Shown here piece after piece: positions 11,301-22,083 of a stretch of DNA of 64,000 nucleotides. The position numbers and the translations under genes were made by a program. Source of the DNA: Hypericum androsaemum (taxonomy: Eukaryota; Streptophyta; Magnoliopsida; Malpighiales; Hypericaceae); contig OZ023182.1 of the NCBI GenBank assembly GCA_963995505.1, positions 11,028,707 through 11,092,706 on the forward strand. Direction: 5' to 3'. The notes beneath the pieces are model-generated. The model was not told the origin of the DNA. It searched no databases and saw only the letters and a list, made by a program, of their open reading frames with translations. The first letter of the stretch is position 1. Each line of letters begins with the position of its first letter.

Positions 11301-12391
11301 ACAAGGCAAGATAAGGCAAGAAAAGATAAGAAAATGCAAGAAAATGATAAATAAAGCAAGATAAGGCAAGAAAAGGCAACGAAAATGCAAGATAAGGAAA
11401 GAAAAGGCATGATAAGGCTAAAAAAGGGAAGGAAAAGGCAAGACTAGGCAAGATAAGGCAAAAAAAGGCAAGATAAGGCAAGATAAGGCAAGAAAAGACA
11501 TTAAAAAGCAAGGTAAGGACAGAAAAGGCAAAGAAAAGGTCAGATAAGTAAAGAAAATGCAAGATAAGGCAAGAAAAGGCAAGATATGGAAATAAAAGTC
11601 AAGAAAAGGCAAGATAAGGTAAGAAAATGCAAGCTAAGGCAAGAAAACACCAGCTAAGGCAAGAGAAGGAAAGATAAGGCAAGAAAAGGAAAGGAAAAGG
11701 TAAAAAAGGCAAGAAAAAGCAATAAAAGGCAAGATAAGGTAAGAAAACTCAAGATAAGGCAATAAAAGTCAACGTATGGCAAGAAAAGGAAATAAAAGGC
11801 AAGATAAGGCAAGAAAAGGTAAGATAAGGGAAGAAAAGGCAAGGAAATGGCAAGATAAGGAAAGAAAAGGCATGACAAGGAAAGAAAAGGCATGATAAGG
11901 CAAGATAAGACAAGGAAAAGGCAGGTTAAGGAAAGAAAAGGCAAGAAAAGAAAAAGAAAAGGCAAGATAAGGGGAAAAAAAGGCAAGATAAGGGATGAAA
12001 AGGCAAGGAAAAGGTAAGAAAATGAGAAAAAAGGAAAAAAAAAGGTAAGAAAAGGAAAGAAAAAGCACGAAAATGGCAAGATACAAAAAGAAAATGCAAG
12101 ATAAGGCAAAAAATGTAAAGATGAGGCAAGATAAGGCAAGAAAAGGAAAGATAAGGCAAAAAAGGCAAGGAAAAGGCAAGATAAGGAAATAAAAGACAAT
12201 AAAAGGAAATAAAAGGCAAGATAAGGCAAGGAAAGGCAAGGAAAAGTAAGGCAAGGCAAGATAAAGCAAGATAATGCAAGAAAAGACAATAAAAGACAAA
12301 ATAAGGACATAAAAGGCAAGAAAAGGCAAGGAAAAGGCTAGAAAATGAAGATAAGGCAAGATGTGAAAAGAAAAGTCAAGAAAAGGCAAGA
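8353..12391. repeat. Purine-rich ~10-bp tandem satellite, block 1
   Basis: Four kilobases of degenerate 10-bp units, mostly AAGGCAAGAT, AAGGCAAGAA, AAGGAAAGAA and AAGGCAAGGA. The plus strand is nearly all A and G, with a C about once per unit. Local runs of variant units occur, for example AAGGCAAGAG and AAGGCAAGTT near 9090-9170. The complementary strand lacks stop codons in all three frames, which creates long meaningless Phe/Leu/Ser frames. The array is cut at 12392 by the LTR of D1. Confidence 0.95.
10485..11040. repeat. Higher-order repeat of ~275 bp within satellite block 1
   Basis: The landmark TAATGAAAGA AAAG recurs in matching contexts at 10501 and 10773 (272 bp apart), and a second version at 10621 and 10904 (283 bp apart). 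The intervening unit order is similar in the two copies. This indicates duplication of a block of about 27-28 basic units. Confidence 0.65.
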
Positions 12392-12601
12392 TGACGTAGG
12401 GACGTCCTTATTATTAATTTTCTTGTTCTTGTACCGATCTGGATATTAAGCTCACCGTATGATTAATAAGGTCTAAGTACCAATTATGTGGGGGAGGGGA
12501 AATAAATGGCTGTTTGAACAGCTTGTAACCCACGTAATAATTGGCTGTCTTAATCAGCTTGTAACCTACGTGGCTTTTGATTAGCTTGGCATTAGGCAAG
12601 C

Positions 12602-13255
12602 TGATATGAATCTGATCAGCAAGAAGATTAATTTCGTTTTTAAGGTTTTTGAGTCTGTTTAGGAAGTTAATTATATGTTATTTTCGTTTTATAAGAATTA
12701 TAGTCTATTTAGGAAGTCAATAATGTGAGAATTTTGTTTCTTTAAGAGTTCAAGTCAGTTTAGGAAGGTGATTATGTGATAATCACGTTTTTAGCAATCA
12801 TAAGAGTACTAGACTTGTTTTCCTTTTCATATTTATAATCACGTTTTTAGCAATCATAAGAATTATAGTCTATTTTTAAGTCATATTTATCTAGTTAGAA
12901 GTTATATTTAATTAGGAATCTCTTTGTAACAATCTGCCAATATATAAAGGCTTTATCAATGAGAATGAGGAGAATAATTTGAGTACAAAAAACGTGGGCT
13001 TTGCTCTCTTGGTTCTTCGGAACTGTTCGAACACAGCGGAGGGATTCTGTTCGTTCACCTTCGACTTATCAAGCGGATCTACATCACCGTTTGTGGCGTC
13101 CTCATCAAATCAAGGTTCTTGTTTCCCTACAGCAGCGGGTCGAGGTTGTTCATACCGAGGTTCTTGCAAAGGTGCAAACAACGGGTCGAGATTTCCATCA
13201 ATCTGAACGTAGATAGATCCGACTTTCGCGTGGATCCGTAACGAGATTCACATCA
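12602..13255 (+). mobile_element. 5' LTR of C1
   Basis: 654 bp with a TATA box (TATATAAA, 12941-12948). About 70 bp downstream is GTTCTTCGGAAC (13012-13023), which would form a UUCG-tetraloop hairpin in RNA. A block shared by several families (ACTTATCAAGCGGA then CCGTTTGTGGCGT) lies at 13064-13099. Confidence 0.88.
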
Positions 13256-13257
13256 GT

Positions 13258-13269
13258 TGGTATCAGAGC
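13258..13269 (+). promoter_or_regulatory. Primer-binding site of C1
   Basis: TGGTATCAGAGC begins two bases after the 5' LTR. It is complementary to the 3' end of plant initiator Met-tRNA. Confidence 0.9.
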
Positions 13270-13500
13270 TTAGGCTCTACTTCAGATCATCTATCTTTAA
13301 ATTTCGTTTTTGTTTTCATTAGTTTTCAATTATTGTTCTTATTTTATTCTGAGTTGGAGAAAGAAAAAAAAAAGAGGAAAAAAATTCCAAAAAAAAGAAA
13401 GATAGAGAAGAAGGCAGCCAAGAAAAGAAGAAGAAAGAAGGCTGAAAAAAAAATCAAAAAAAAGAAAAGTTGAAAGTAGAAAAAAAGAGAATCTGCAAGA

Positions 13501-14538
13501 ATGTCTTATAACTACTCAAGAAGATCCGTTGAAGGTGTTGTACCATTGGTTGGTGATCCACACACGTTTATGGATGCCCTTCTTAGTGGGATGAGGCATA
13601 TAATGAGAACGGAGGTCAAGAAGCTCAGCGAAAAGGTGGACCGGATAGTGTGCAAACAAGAGAGGATACATGATGTTCCTAATGTATGCAGGGATACAAG
13701 AGCTCAACAAAGAAAGGTTGGGGTTAGAGGTGATAGCACTCTTAGAGTTACAGCATGGGATGATGAAGACAGCTAGGAGAAACTTATGTCTTTGGCAAGG
13801 AAAATTGACTTGCATACAAGAGAATTTAGTGAAGTACAACAAGAGAAGATCAGTCAATCTAAGTGCAACATTGAGGAAAAGGTATGTTGTTCTGAAATTG
13901 GTATGACTTCAGATGAAGTTTTTGAAGAGGTTTTGATATGGGAGGAGTTTGGTGAATATTCCATTGATTTATTTGATGGAGATTATTTTGATGACCATAC
14001 CATGTCACTACTTTACCTAAGAGATTTATTTGACGAATCATCTGTGGTGGATATTGTTCACATGAAGAAGTGCACAATTCCTATTGATGGTGAACATGAA
14101 GAACTTATTGTTGCTGTTAACAAGGAAGAGGATCAACCCATATCTTACATGTTTCCAGATTTTCACGTTGAATATGTTGAGCATATTGACTTCTTGGGAG
14201 TTGACAAGTTTGAATATGTTGGAGGATCAGCATTGATTAACTTATGGAATAGTTTGAAGACTGGTGAAAGGCTTATTCAAAAAAGTAAGTCTTTTGCTTT
14301 TGATTTGGAGATGAATTCAGATTCTTTAAGATCGAAGTACTTGTTCTGTTGGAAAGGAAGGTATCAAGTACAGCCACGACGTTCAAAGAGTTCATCTTGC
14401 ACCAGCATGGTTGTGAGTTGGCAAAAGCATGACGGATGCAAGGATTTGAGGACAAATCCATTTCAAGAGGAGGGGAATGATATGAATCTGATCAGCAAGA
14501 AGATTAATATCGTTTTTAAGGTTTTTGAGTCTATTTAG
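13501..14538 (+). pseudogene. Orphan ORF of C1, broken by one stop
   Basis: Copy of the conserved frame of families B and C (about 345 codons), starting MSYNYSRRS. An in-frame TAG at codon 92 (13774-13776) stands where the B copies have Trp; the frame then continues from 13777 into the 3' LTR. Regions: gag-like N-terminus with a predicted helix rich in Lys/Glu (1-65), variable linker, conserved acidic core (EEFGEYSIDLFDGD through FLGVDKFEY), then a segment resembling the pol C-terminus ([24 protein letters not shown]). I do not recognise the acidic core. No enzymatic motif is visible. Confidence 0.8.
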
Positions 14539-15096
14539 GAAGTTAATTATATGTTATTTTCGTTTTATAAGAATTATAGTCTATTTAGGAAGTCAATAAT
14601 GTGAGAATTTCGTTTCTTTAAGTGTTCAAGTCAGTTTAGGAAGGTGATTATGTGATAATCACGTTTTTAGCAATCATAAGAGTACTAGACTTGTTTTCCT
14701 TTTCAGTTTCCTATTTTTAAGTCATATTTATCTAGTTAGAAGTTATATTTAATTAGGAATCTCTTTGTAACAATCTGCCAATATATAAAGGCTTTATCAA
14801 TGAGAATGAGGAGAATAATTTGAGTACAAAAAACGTGGGCTTTGCTCTCTTGGTTCTTCGGAACTGTTCGAACATAGCGGAGGGATTCCGTTCGTTCACC
14901 TTCGACTTATCAAGCGGATCTACATCACCGTTTGTGGCGTCCTCATCAAATCAAGGTTCTTGTTTCCCTACAGCAGCGGGTCGAGGTTGTTCATACCGAG
15001 GTTCTTGCAAAGGTGCAAACAACGGGTCGAGATTTCCATCAATCTGAACGTAGATAGATCCGACTTTTGCGTGGATCCGTAACGAGATTCACATCA
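14478..15096 (+). mobile_element. 3' LTR of C1
   Basis: 619 bp. It begins TGATATGAATCTGATC right after the purine tract and ends GATTCACATCA. It matches the 5' LTR but lacks a short internal duplication present there at about 12826-12876. Confidence 0.88.
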
Positions 15097-15340
15097 CAAG
15101 CCTTAAGTCACGCCCCTATTAAAGGGCTATGATGGTGAGTAATGAAGAATCAGTTTTGAATCCAATTTGAAAGTGAGAAAGATTTCTTTCACAACTCTGA
15201 GCAAAGGGTGCGTCCCTTGTTTAATTTCCGCCCTTGCTGGCCGTCCAACACCCTTGGACAACCTCTTTAACACAATGGAAGTTGTGCTTGGAGAGCAATT
15301 ATCCGTTCGAGTTAGTTTAGCTTCTGCTCGCTACGTCAAG

Positions 15341-15352
15341 TGGTATCAGAGC
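15341..15352 (+). promoter_or_regulatory. Primer-binding site of D1
   Basis: TGGTATCAGAGC two bases after the CTACGTCA end of the D1 LTR. Confidence 0.88.
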
Positions 15353-16407
15353 TGTTGAGTGAGATCCATCTCAGCTTCTACGTTGAGATTGAGTGCATGT
15401 TATCACCCGGTGAGTTGCGAGAGACCCCATCTACGAGCCGATCCACAAGACTTCGTGATCTCCTAATCTAAGTCTCATTTTTAACCACCTAGCACCACCA
15501 AAAGCCGAGGCACTATGGCCGACCCTGATGACATCCCAAGACCCGACATGAATCAGAGATTCACTCAAATGGAGGCGGCAATTCAGGCAATCCTTACACG
15601 CCTGGACAACCTTTCGCTGCAACCACCCGTAGGGCAACCCCCTCCAGCTGAGGTACGTAATGATCAAAGAGAGGAAGAGGAGGATGTAGATTCTACCCTT
15701 AATGTGAGAAGGGGAGGGAGAGGGTTGAGGGGACGAGGTAGAGGAGGTGGTAGACATGGTGATCTAGGACATGCTGATATGAATCAGATTTGCAAGAAGC
15801 CATAATTATTTAATAATTCGTTTTTGAGTTTCAAAGTCTATTTAGGAAGTTAATTATTTGTTAATTTCATTTTACATGAGTTCTATTCTGTTTAGGAAGT
15901 TACAAAAAAGATAATTTTGTTTTATTAGGAGTTCTAGTCTGTTTAGGAACTCAATTATGAGATAATCACGTTTTTGAGTATTCCTAGTAGGATTGGAGTT
16001 ATTTTCCTTTTTTAGTTTCCCTTTTTAAGTCATATTTATCTAGTTAGAAGTTATATTTAATTAGGAATCTCTTTGTAACAATCTGCCTATATATAAAGGC
16101 TTTAGCAATGAGAATGAGGAGAATAATTTGAGTACAAAAAAACGTGGGCTTTGCTCTCTTGGTTCTTCGGAACTGTTCGAACATAGCGGAGGGATTCCGT
16201 TCGTTCACCTTCGACTTATCAAGCGGATCTACATCACCGTTTGTGGCGTCTTCATCAAATCGAGGTTCTTGTTTCCCTACAGCAGCGGGTCGAGGTTGTT
16301 CATACCGAGGTTCTTGCAAAGGTGCAAACAACGGATCGAGATTTCCATCAATCTGAACGTAGATAGATCCGGCTTCCGAGTGAATTTCCAACGGGATTCA
16401 CATCAGT

Positions 16408-16419
16408 TGGTATCAGAGC
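16408..16419 (+). promoter_or_regulatory. Primer-binding site of C2
   Basis: TGGTATCAGAGC two bases inside the 5' LTR, as in C1. Confidence 0.88.
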
Positions 16420-16656
16420 TTAGGCTCTACTTCAGATCATCTATCTTTAAATTTTGTTTTTGTTTTCATTAGTTTTCAATTATTGTTCTTATTTTATTCT
16501 GAGTTCGAGAAAGAAAAAAAAGAGGAAAAAAATTCCGAAAAAAAAGAAAGCTAGAGAAGAAGGCAGCCAAGAAAAGAAGAAGAAAGAAGGCTGAAAAAAA
16601 ATTAAAAAAAAAGAAAAGTTGAAAGTAGAAAGTAGAAAAAAAGAGAATCTGCAAGA

Positions 16657-17598
16657 ATGTCTTATAACTACTCAAGAAGATCCTTTGAAGGTGTTGCACC
16701 ATTGGTTGGTGATCCACACACGTTTATGGACACCCTTCTTAGTGGGATGAGGCATATAATGAGAACGGAGGTCAAGAAGCTCAGCGAAAAGGTGGACCGG
16801 ATAGTGTCCAAACAAGAGAGGATACATGATGTTCCTAATGTCTGTAGCGGAAGACAAATTCAACAAAGGAGGATGAGGGTCAAAGATGAGAAGAATTCAG
16901 GAGCTAATTTTGTTGGAGAAGTCAATGGAAAGAGGGAGAACACCATTAACACTAAGCACGACATTGAGGGGAAGGTATGTAGTTCTGACGATTTGGAGGT
17001 TACACCTAAAGTGATTGTTGAAGAAGAGGTTTTGACATGGGAGGAATTTGGAGAATATTCTATTGACTTGTTCGATAGAGATTGTTTTGATGAACATGCC
17101 ATGTCACTTATTTACTTGTGGGATTTGTTCAACGAATCAGAATTGGTGGATGATGTTCATATGAAGACGTGCTTAACTTCTATTGATTGTGAACAAGAAG
17201 AACTTTTCGTTGTGGTTGACAAGGAAGGCGTTCAATCAATATCTTACATGTCTCCAGATTTTGATGTTGAACATATCGACTTCTTGGGAGTGGACAAGTT
17301 TGATTATATTGAAGGTTCACCGTTGATCAACATCTGGAATAGTTTGAAGTTCAAAGAAAGGCTTAAACGGATTAGTAGGGCTTTTGCTTTTGAGTTGGAG
17401 ATGACTTCAGATTCTATAAGACCGAAGTACTTGTTCTGTTGGAAAGGAAGGTATCAAGTACAGCCACGACGTTCAAAGAGTTCATCTTGCACCAGCATGG
17501 TTGTTAGTTGGCAAAAGCATGGCGGATGCAAGGATTTGAGGACAAATCCATTTCAAGAGGAGGGGAATGATATGAATCAGATCTGCAAGAAGCCATAA
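16657..17598 (+). CDS. Orphan ORF of C2, intact (313 aa)
   Basis: Uninterrupted copy of the B/C orphan frame. The N-terminal ~65 residues (MSYNYSRRSFEG through KQERIHDVPNVC) are almost the same as in C1 and B2. The linker (70-115) differs strongly and is shorter. The acidic core (VLTWEEFGEYSIDLFD onward) is conserved with many synonymous changes. The C-terminus carries the pol-like GRYQVQPRRSK and [13 protein letters not shown] and ends ten residues into the 3' LTR. The N-terminus resembles the start of family A gag ([11 protein letters not shown] in A3). A structural role in particle assembly or RNA packaging is possible but is inference. Confidence 0.7.
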   Translation: MSYNYSRRSFEGVAPLVGDPHTFMDTLLSGMRHIMRTEVKKLSEKVDRIVSKQERIHDVPNVCSGRQIQQRRMRVKDEKNSGANFVGEVNGKRENTINTKHDIEGKVCSSDDLEVTPKVIVEEEVLTWEEFGEYSIDLFDRDCFDEHAMSLIYLWDLFNESELVDDVHMKTCLTSIDCEQEELFVVVDKEGVQSISYMSPDFDVEHIDFLGVDKFDYIEGSPLINIWNSLKFKERLKRISRAFAFELEMTSDSIRPKYLFCWKGRYQVQPRRSKSSSCTSMVVSWQKHGGCKDLRTNPFQEEGNDMNQICKKP

Positions 17599-18202
17599 TT
17601 ATTTAATAATTCGTTTTTGAGTTTCAAAGTCTATTTAGGAAGTTAATTATTTGTTAATTTCATTTTACATGAGTTCTATTCTGTTTAGGAAGTTACAAAA
17701 AAGATAATTTCGTTCTATTAGGAGTTCTAGTCTGTTTAGGAACTCAATTATGAGATAATCACGTTTTTGAGTATTCCTAGTAGGATTGGAGTTATTTTCC
17801 GTTTTTAGTTTCCCTTTTTAAGTCATATTTATCTAGTTAGAAGTTATATTTAATTAGGAATCTCTTTGTAACAATCTGCCTATATATAAAGGCTTTAGCA
17901 ATGAGAATGAGGAGAATAATTTGAGTACAAAAAAACGTGGGCTTTGCTCTCTTGGTTCTTCGGAACTGTTCGAACATAGCGGAGGGATTCCGTTCGTTCA
18001 CCTTCGACTTATCAAGCGGATCTACATCACCGTTTGTGGCGTCTTCGATTCAAGATCAAGGTTCGCGTTCTCACCATTCGTACGGGTCAAAGTTAACCAA
18101 CACTAAGGTTCGGTGCAAGGCCCAAAGCGACGGGTCAAGATCAACCATCATCCTAGAGTAGACAGTCCGAGTTGGTGCGAGTTCCTGACGGGATTCATAT
18201 CA
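17568..18202 (+). mobile_element. 3' LTR of C2, C/E recombinant
   Basis: The first ~475 bp match the 5' LTR of C2. From the shared block ACCGTTTGTGGCGT (about 18028-18041) onward the sequence is the reverse complement of the E LTR start (6294-6450 and 7544-7700). The crossover lies in or next to that block. Confidence 0.88.
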
Positions 18203-19294
18203 CATGCTCCTGGAAGAGAAGCCTATAGGGAGGATTATGCGCGAAGAGAAGCGTATAGGGGAGACGCCTATAGAGGAGAAGAAAGAGATTTTGCTCGACG
18301 CGTAGATCGCCCTTTCAAGATGAATATAGAGAAGTTCTATGGGGACATGGACGTGGAAGGGTTCCTAAACTGGCTAGACTCAGTGGAGAAGTACTTTGAC
18401 TGCATGGATCTTACGGAGGAGCAGAAGGTGAATTACGTGGCTTTTAAGCTTGAGTCAGGAGCTGCGGTTTGGTGGAGGAAAGAACAAGAAACCCGCAGGA
18501 GGAGAGGAGATCTTCCTATACGAGATTGGCCCTCTATGGAACAGGCCTTGAGGGAGAGATTCTTGCCCGTGGATTACCATCAGACTCTCTATTCGCAATT
18601 CTTGACGTGCACGCAAGGTAATAGATCCGTGGAAGATTACATCACTGAATTCATGAGGCTTGCCTCTAGAAATAATATGGAGGAGAACGAGGATCAAATG
18701 ATCGCGCATTTTGTTGATGGTCTTAACTACGAGATCAAGAACCGTTTGGAGTATGACACCTTCCTCTATTTCCATGATGCTTGCACGAAAGCTCGAAAAA
18801 TTGGCGCGGCCTTGAAGAAGAAGAAAGCTGTCCCTACTCGATTTTCAGGGCCAGGACAAACCTCTAGCTTTAACAAGGGAGGCGAGAAGAGTGTAACCTT
18901 TCCGAGTGAGCCAAAGATCGTGACCAAAGCAAAGAATAATCCTGAGATCACGCAAAGAAAAGGGAGGGAACCTGAAACAAGCACGGGAATCAGGTGTTTT
19001 AAATGTAACGCCCTCGGTCACAAGTCAAGTGAATGCCCAAGGAGAAAGTTTTCTCAACTGTGCGAACGAGATGAATAGGAGGAAGAGCATGCGGGAACCT
19101 TCATGTGCGCCCCCGTTGAAGGAAGCAGCGAAGAGGAGCAAGATTCGTCCGAAGAAGGGGAGGAATATTGTGGGGTTATAAGGAAGATGGCCCTGATAGC
19201 CACCAAGAAGGACGAATCTCAAAGGCATAATTTATTCCAAACTCGATGTCACGTAGGGGATGAAGTGTGCGAGGTGATCATCGACGGAGGAAGC

Positions 19295-20077
19295 TGATGT
19301 GAATCTCATTACGGATCCACGCAAAATCCGAATCTATCTACGTTCAGATTGATGGAGATCTCGACCCGATGCTCACAACCAAACAAGAACCTTGGTATTA
19401 AGACCGCGACCCGCTGCTTGAGTTGAAACAAAGAACCTTGATATGTCGATGATGCCACAAACGGTGATGAAGATCCGCTTGATAAGTCGATGGTGAACTC
19501 GACGGAATCCCTCCGTTGTGTTCGAACAGTTCCGAAGAACCAAGAGAGAGCAAAGCCCACGTTTTTCAATCAATAATAGTCTACTTATTCTCATTGCATC
19601 AGCCTCTATAAATAGGCTCAATATTACAAAGAGATTCCTAATCAAACAACTCCTAAAAAGGAATTGAAATCTGGCTGGAAAGGGTAACAAAAAAGGAAAC
19701 AATTCTCAGCCTTTTAGGAAGGCTAAAAACGTGTCCAACAATCTAAATAAGCCAAGAGTTGTTGGAATATAACTTCCTAATCAAAACTAATGGCTGAAAT
19801 AAACTTCCTAAATAGAATGCCCAAATCAGAGAGAATGAATCTTCAAGATCTTTGCTATTGAAAGGACCTTCTAGAACTTGTATTAAGGTCATAAACTCAG
19901 CTGAATTTCGTGGCTCTTGGTCCATGGACTTTAATAAATTTGCTTGAGCCCAACTCTCCCAAGTATGCTTGGAAATCAGCCCATTAAGTTATGACTTGAA
20001 GCGCTTTGTGTGTGCTCTCTCACTTGGTCAGATTGGCACTCGAAATAATCATATGAGTGCTCTTCATATTCATATCA
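19295..20077 (-). mobile_element. B1 LTR, copy 1 (3' LTR of array)
   Basis: 783 bp, TGATGTGAATCTC to TTCATATCA in plus reading. Its inner end is followed by the purine tract complement (CCCCTCCTCTT). It shares R/U5 with family C, including the hairpin GTTCTTCGGAAC, but has a different U3. Confidence 0.88.
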
Positions 20078-21054
20078 TTCCCCTCCTCTTGAATGGGATT
20101 TGTCCTCAAATCCTCACATATGGCAAGCTGCCACAAATTAACAGCCATACTGGAACAAGGTTGAGTCTTTGAACGTCGTGGTTGTACTTGATATCTTCCG
20201 CTCCAACAGAATAAGTACTTCGAACATAAACAATCTGAATTCATCTCCAAATCAAAAGTTAAAGACTTACTTTTTTGAATAAGCCTTTCACCAATCTTCA
20301 AACTATTCCATAAGTTGATCAATGCTGATCCTCCAACATATTCAAACTTTTCAACTCCCAAGAAGTCTATATGCTCAACATATTCAAAATGAAAATCTGG
20401 ATATATGTAAGATATGGGTTGATCCTCTTCCTTGTTAACAGCAACAATAAGTTCTTCATGTTCACCATCAATAGGAATTGTGCACTTCTTCATGTGAACA
20501 ATATCCACCACAGATAATTCGTCAAATAAATCTCTTAGGTAAAGTAGTGACATGGTATGGTCATCAAAATAATCTCCATCAAATAAATCAATGGAATATT
20601 CACCAAACTCCTCCCATGTCAAAACCTCTTCAAAAACTTCATCTGAAGGCATACCAATTTCAGAACAACATACCTTTTTCTCAATGTTGCACTTAGATTG
20701 AATGATCTTCTCTTGTTGTACTTCACTAACTTCTCTTGTATGCAAGTCAATTTTCCTTGCCAAAGACATAAGTTTCTCCCAGCTGTCTTCATCATCCCAT
20801 GCTGTAACTCTAAGAGTGCTATCACCTCTAACCCCAATCTTTCTTTGTTGAGCTCTTGTATCCCTGCATACATTAGGAACATCATGTATCCTCTCTTATT
20901 TGCACACTATCCGGTCCACCTTTTCGCTGAGCTTCTTGACCTCCGTTCTCATTATATGCCTTATCCCACTAAGAAGGGCGTCCATAAACGTGTGTGGATC
21001 ACCAACCAATGGTGCAACACCTTCAACGGATCTTCTTGAGTAGTTATAAGACAT
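20020..21054 (-). pseudogene. Orphan ORF, B1 copy 1, with early stop
   Basis: The frame runs from an ATG at 21052-21054 (minus) to 20020, 345 codons. CAA of the B2 copies (Gln in CKQERIHD) is TAA here (complement at 20896-20898), stopping at codon 53. After it the frame is open and could restart at an internal Met at 20769, giving 249 residues with the acidic core and pol-like tail. The stop is shared by both B1 copies, so it predates their tandem duplication. Confidence 0.8.
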
Positions 21055-21286
21055 TCTTGCAGATTCTCCTTTTTTCTACTTTCAACTTTTCTTTTTTTGA
21101 TTTTTTTTTCAGCCTTCTTTCTTCTTCTTTTCTTGGCTGCCTTCTTCTCTTTCTTTCTTTTTTTTCGGAATTTTTTTTCCTCTTTTTTTTTTCTTTCTCC
21201 AACTCAGACTAAAATAAGAACAATAATTGAAAACTAATGAAAACAAAAACGAAATTTAAAGATAGATGATCTGAAGTAGAGCCTAA

Positions 21287-21298
21287 GCTCTGATACCA
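21287..21298 (-). promoter_or_regulatory. Primer-binding site of B1 unit 1
   Basis: Minus strand TGGTATCAGAGC, two bases inside the LTR that starts at 21301. The same site recurs at 23294-23305. Confidence 0.88.
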
Positions 21299-21300
21299 AC

Positions 21301-22083
21301 TGATGTGAATCTCGTTACAGATCCACGCGAAAGTCGGATCTATCTACGTTCAGATTGATGGAGATCTCGACCCGATGCTCACAACCAAACAAGAACCTTG
21401 GTATTAAGACCGCGACCCGCTGCTTGAGTTGGAACAAAGAACCTTGATATGTCGATGATGCCACAAACGGTGATGAAGATCTGCTTGATAAGTCGATGGT
21501 GAACTCGACGGAATCCCTCCGTTGTGTTCGAACAGTTCCGAAGAACCAAGAGAGAGCAAAGCCCACGTTTTTCAATCAATAATAGTCTACTTATTCTCAT
21601 TGCATCAGCCTCTATAAATAGGCTCAATATTACAAAGAGATTCCTAATCAAACAACTCCTAAAAAGGAATTGAAATCTGGCTGGAAAGGGTAACAAAAAA
21701 GGAAACAATTCTCAGCCTTTTAGGAAGGCTAAAAACGTGTCCAACAATCTAAATAAGCCAAGAGTTGTTGGAATATAACTTCCTAATCAAAACTAATGGC
21801 TGAAATAAACTTCCTAAATAGAATGCCCAAATCAGAGAGAATGAATCTTCAAGATCTTTGCTATAGAAAGGACCTTCTAGAACTTGTATTAAGGTCATAA
21901 ACTCAGCTGAATTTCGTGGCTCTTGGTCCATGGACTTTAATAAATTTGCTTGAGCCCAACTCTCCCAAGTATGCTTGGAAATCAGCCCATTAAGTTATGA
22001 CTTGAAGCGCTTTGTGTGTGCTCTCACACTTGGTCAGATTGGCACTCGAAATAATCATATGAGTGCTCTTCATATTCATATCA
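21301..22083 (-). mobile_element. B1 LTR, copy 2 (shared by two units)
   Basis: 783 bp. It is the 5' LTR of the unit to its left (primer site at 21287) and the 3' LTR of the unit to its right (purine tract complement after 22083). A single shared LTR between two internal regions gives a period of 2006-2007 bp. Confidence 0.9.

Larger units (their letters stand above)
12602..15096 (+). mobile_element. Non-autonomous LTR retrotransposon C1
   Basis: Complete 2.5-kb element: 5' LTR 12602-13255, primer site 13258-13269, A-rich leader, one orphan reading frame, purine tract just before 14478, 3' LTR 14478-15096. The termini are TGATATGAATC and GAGATTCACATCA. A perfect 5-bp TSD, CAAGC, lies at 12597-12601 and 15097-15101, within the D1 LTR. 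The two LTRs differ by a ~35-bp indel and some substitutions. No protease, reverse transcriptase or integrase is present, so it must rely on proteins from another element. Confidence 0.92.
12392..15338 (+). mobile_element. 5' LTR of gypsy element D1, split by C1
   Basis: LTR starts TGACGTAGGGACG and ends CTACGTCA, an inverted terminal repeat TGACGTAG/CTACGTCA. C1 is inserted within it. Without C1 and one TSD copy it is about 447 bp, against 480 bp for the LTR of D2. It begins directly in satellite. A 35-bp tandem duplication (GGCTGT...) lies at 12508-12576. Confidence 0.85.
15775..18202 (+). mobile_element. Non-autonomous LTR retrotransposon C2 with hybrid 3' LTR
   Basis: 2.4-kb element inserted in D1 gag with TSD CATGC (15770-15774 and 18203-18207). 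5' LTR 15775-16405, primer site 16408-16419, orphan frame 16657-17598, 3' LTR 17568-18202. The 5' LTR ends GATTCACATCA, typical of family C. The 3' LTR changes from about 18044 on to the U5 sequence of family E and ends GGGATTCATATCA. Two LTRs of one insertion should be identical at integration, so this copy is recombinant. Confidence 0.9.
15515..19294 (+). pseudogene. gag and start of protease of D1, interrupted and with a stop
   Basis: The frame starts MADPDDIPRPDMNQRF at 15515 and stops being contiguous at 15774, where C2 is inserted. It resumes in phase at 18208 once one TSD copy is discounted. It holds the gag capsid-like region, a CCHC knuckle CFKCNALGHKSSEC (near 18994) and an acidic linker. 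A TAG at 19076-19078 stops the frame at a point where D2 reads through. The protease begins (CEVIIDGGS) and is cut at 19294 by the composite insertion. The remainder lies at 33862-35258. D1 is a dead Ty3/gypsy copy. Confidence 0.85.

Noticed and set aside
8353..12391. CRISPR-like array
   Set aside because: Units are contiguous 10-mers without unique spacers, in a plant genome context with no cas genes.
13012..13030. Heat-shock element in the B/C LTR (TTC and GAA blocks)
   Set aside because: The spacing between TTC and GAA blocks is not the required two bases; the hairpin reading is simpler.
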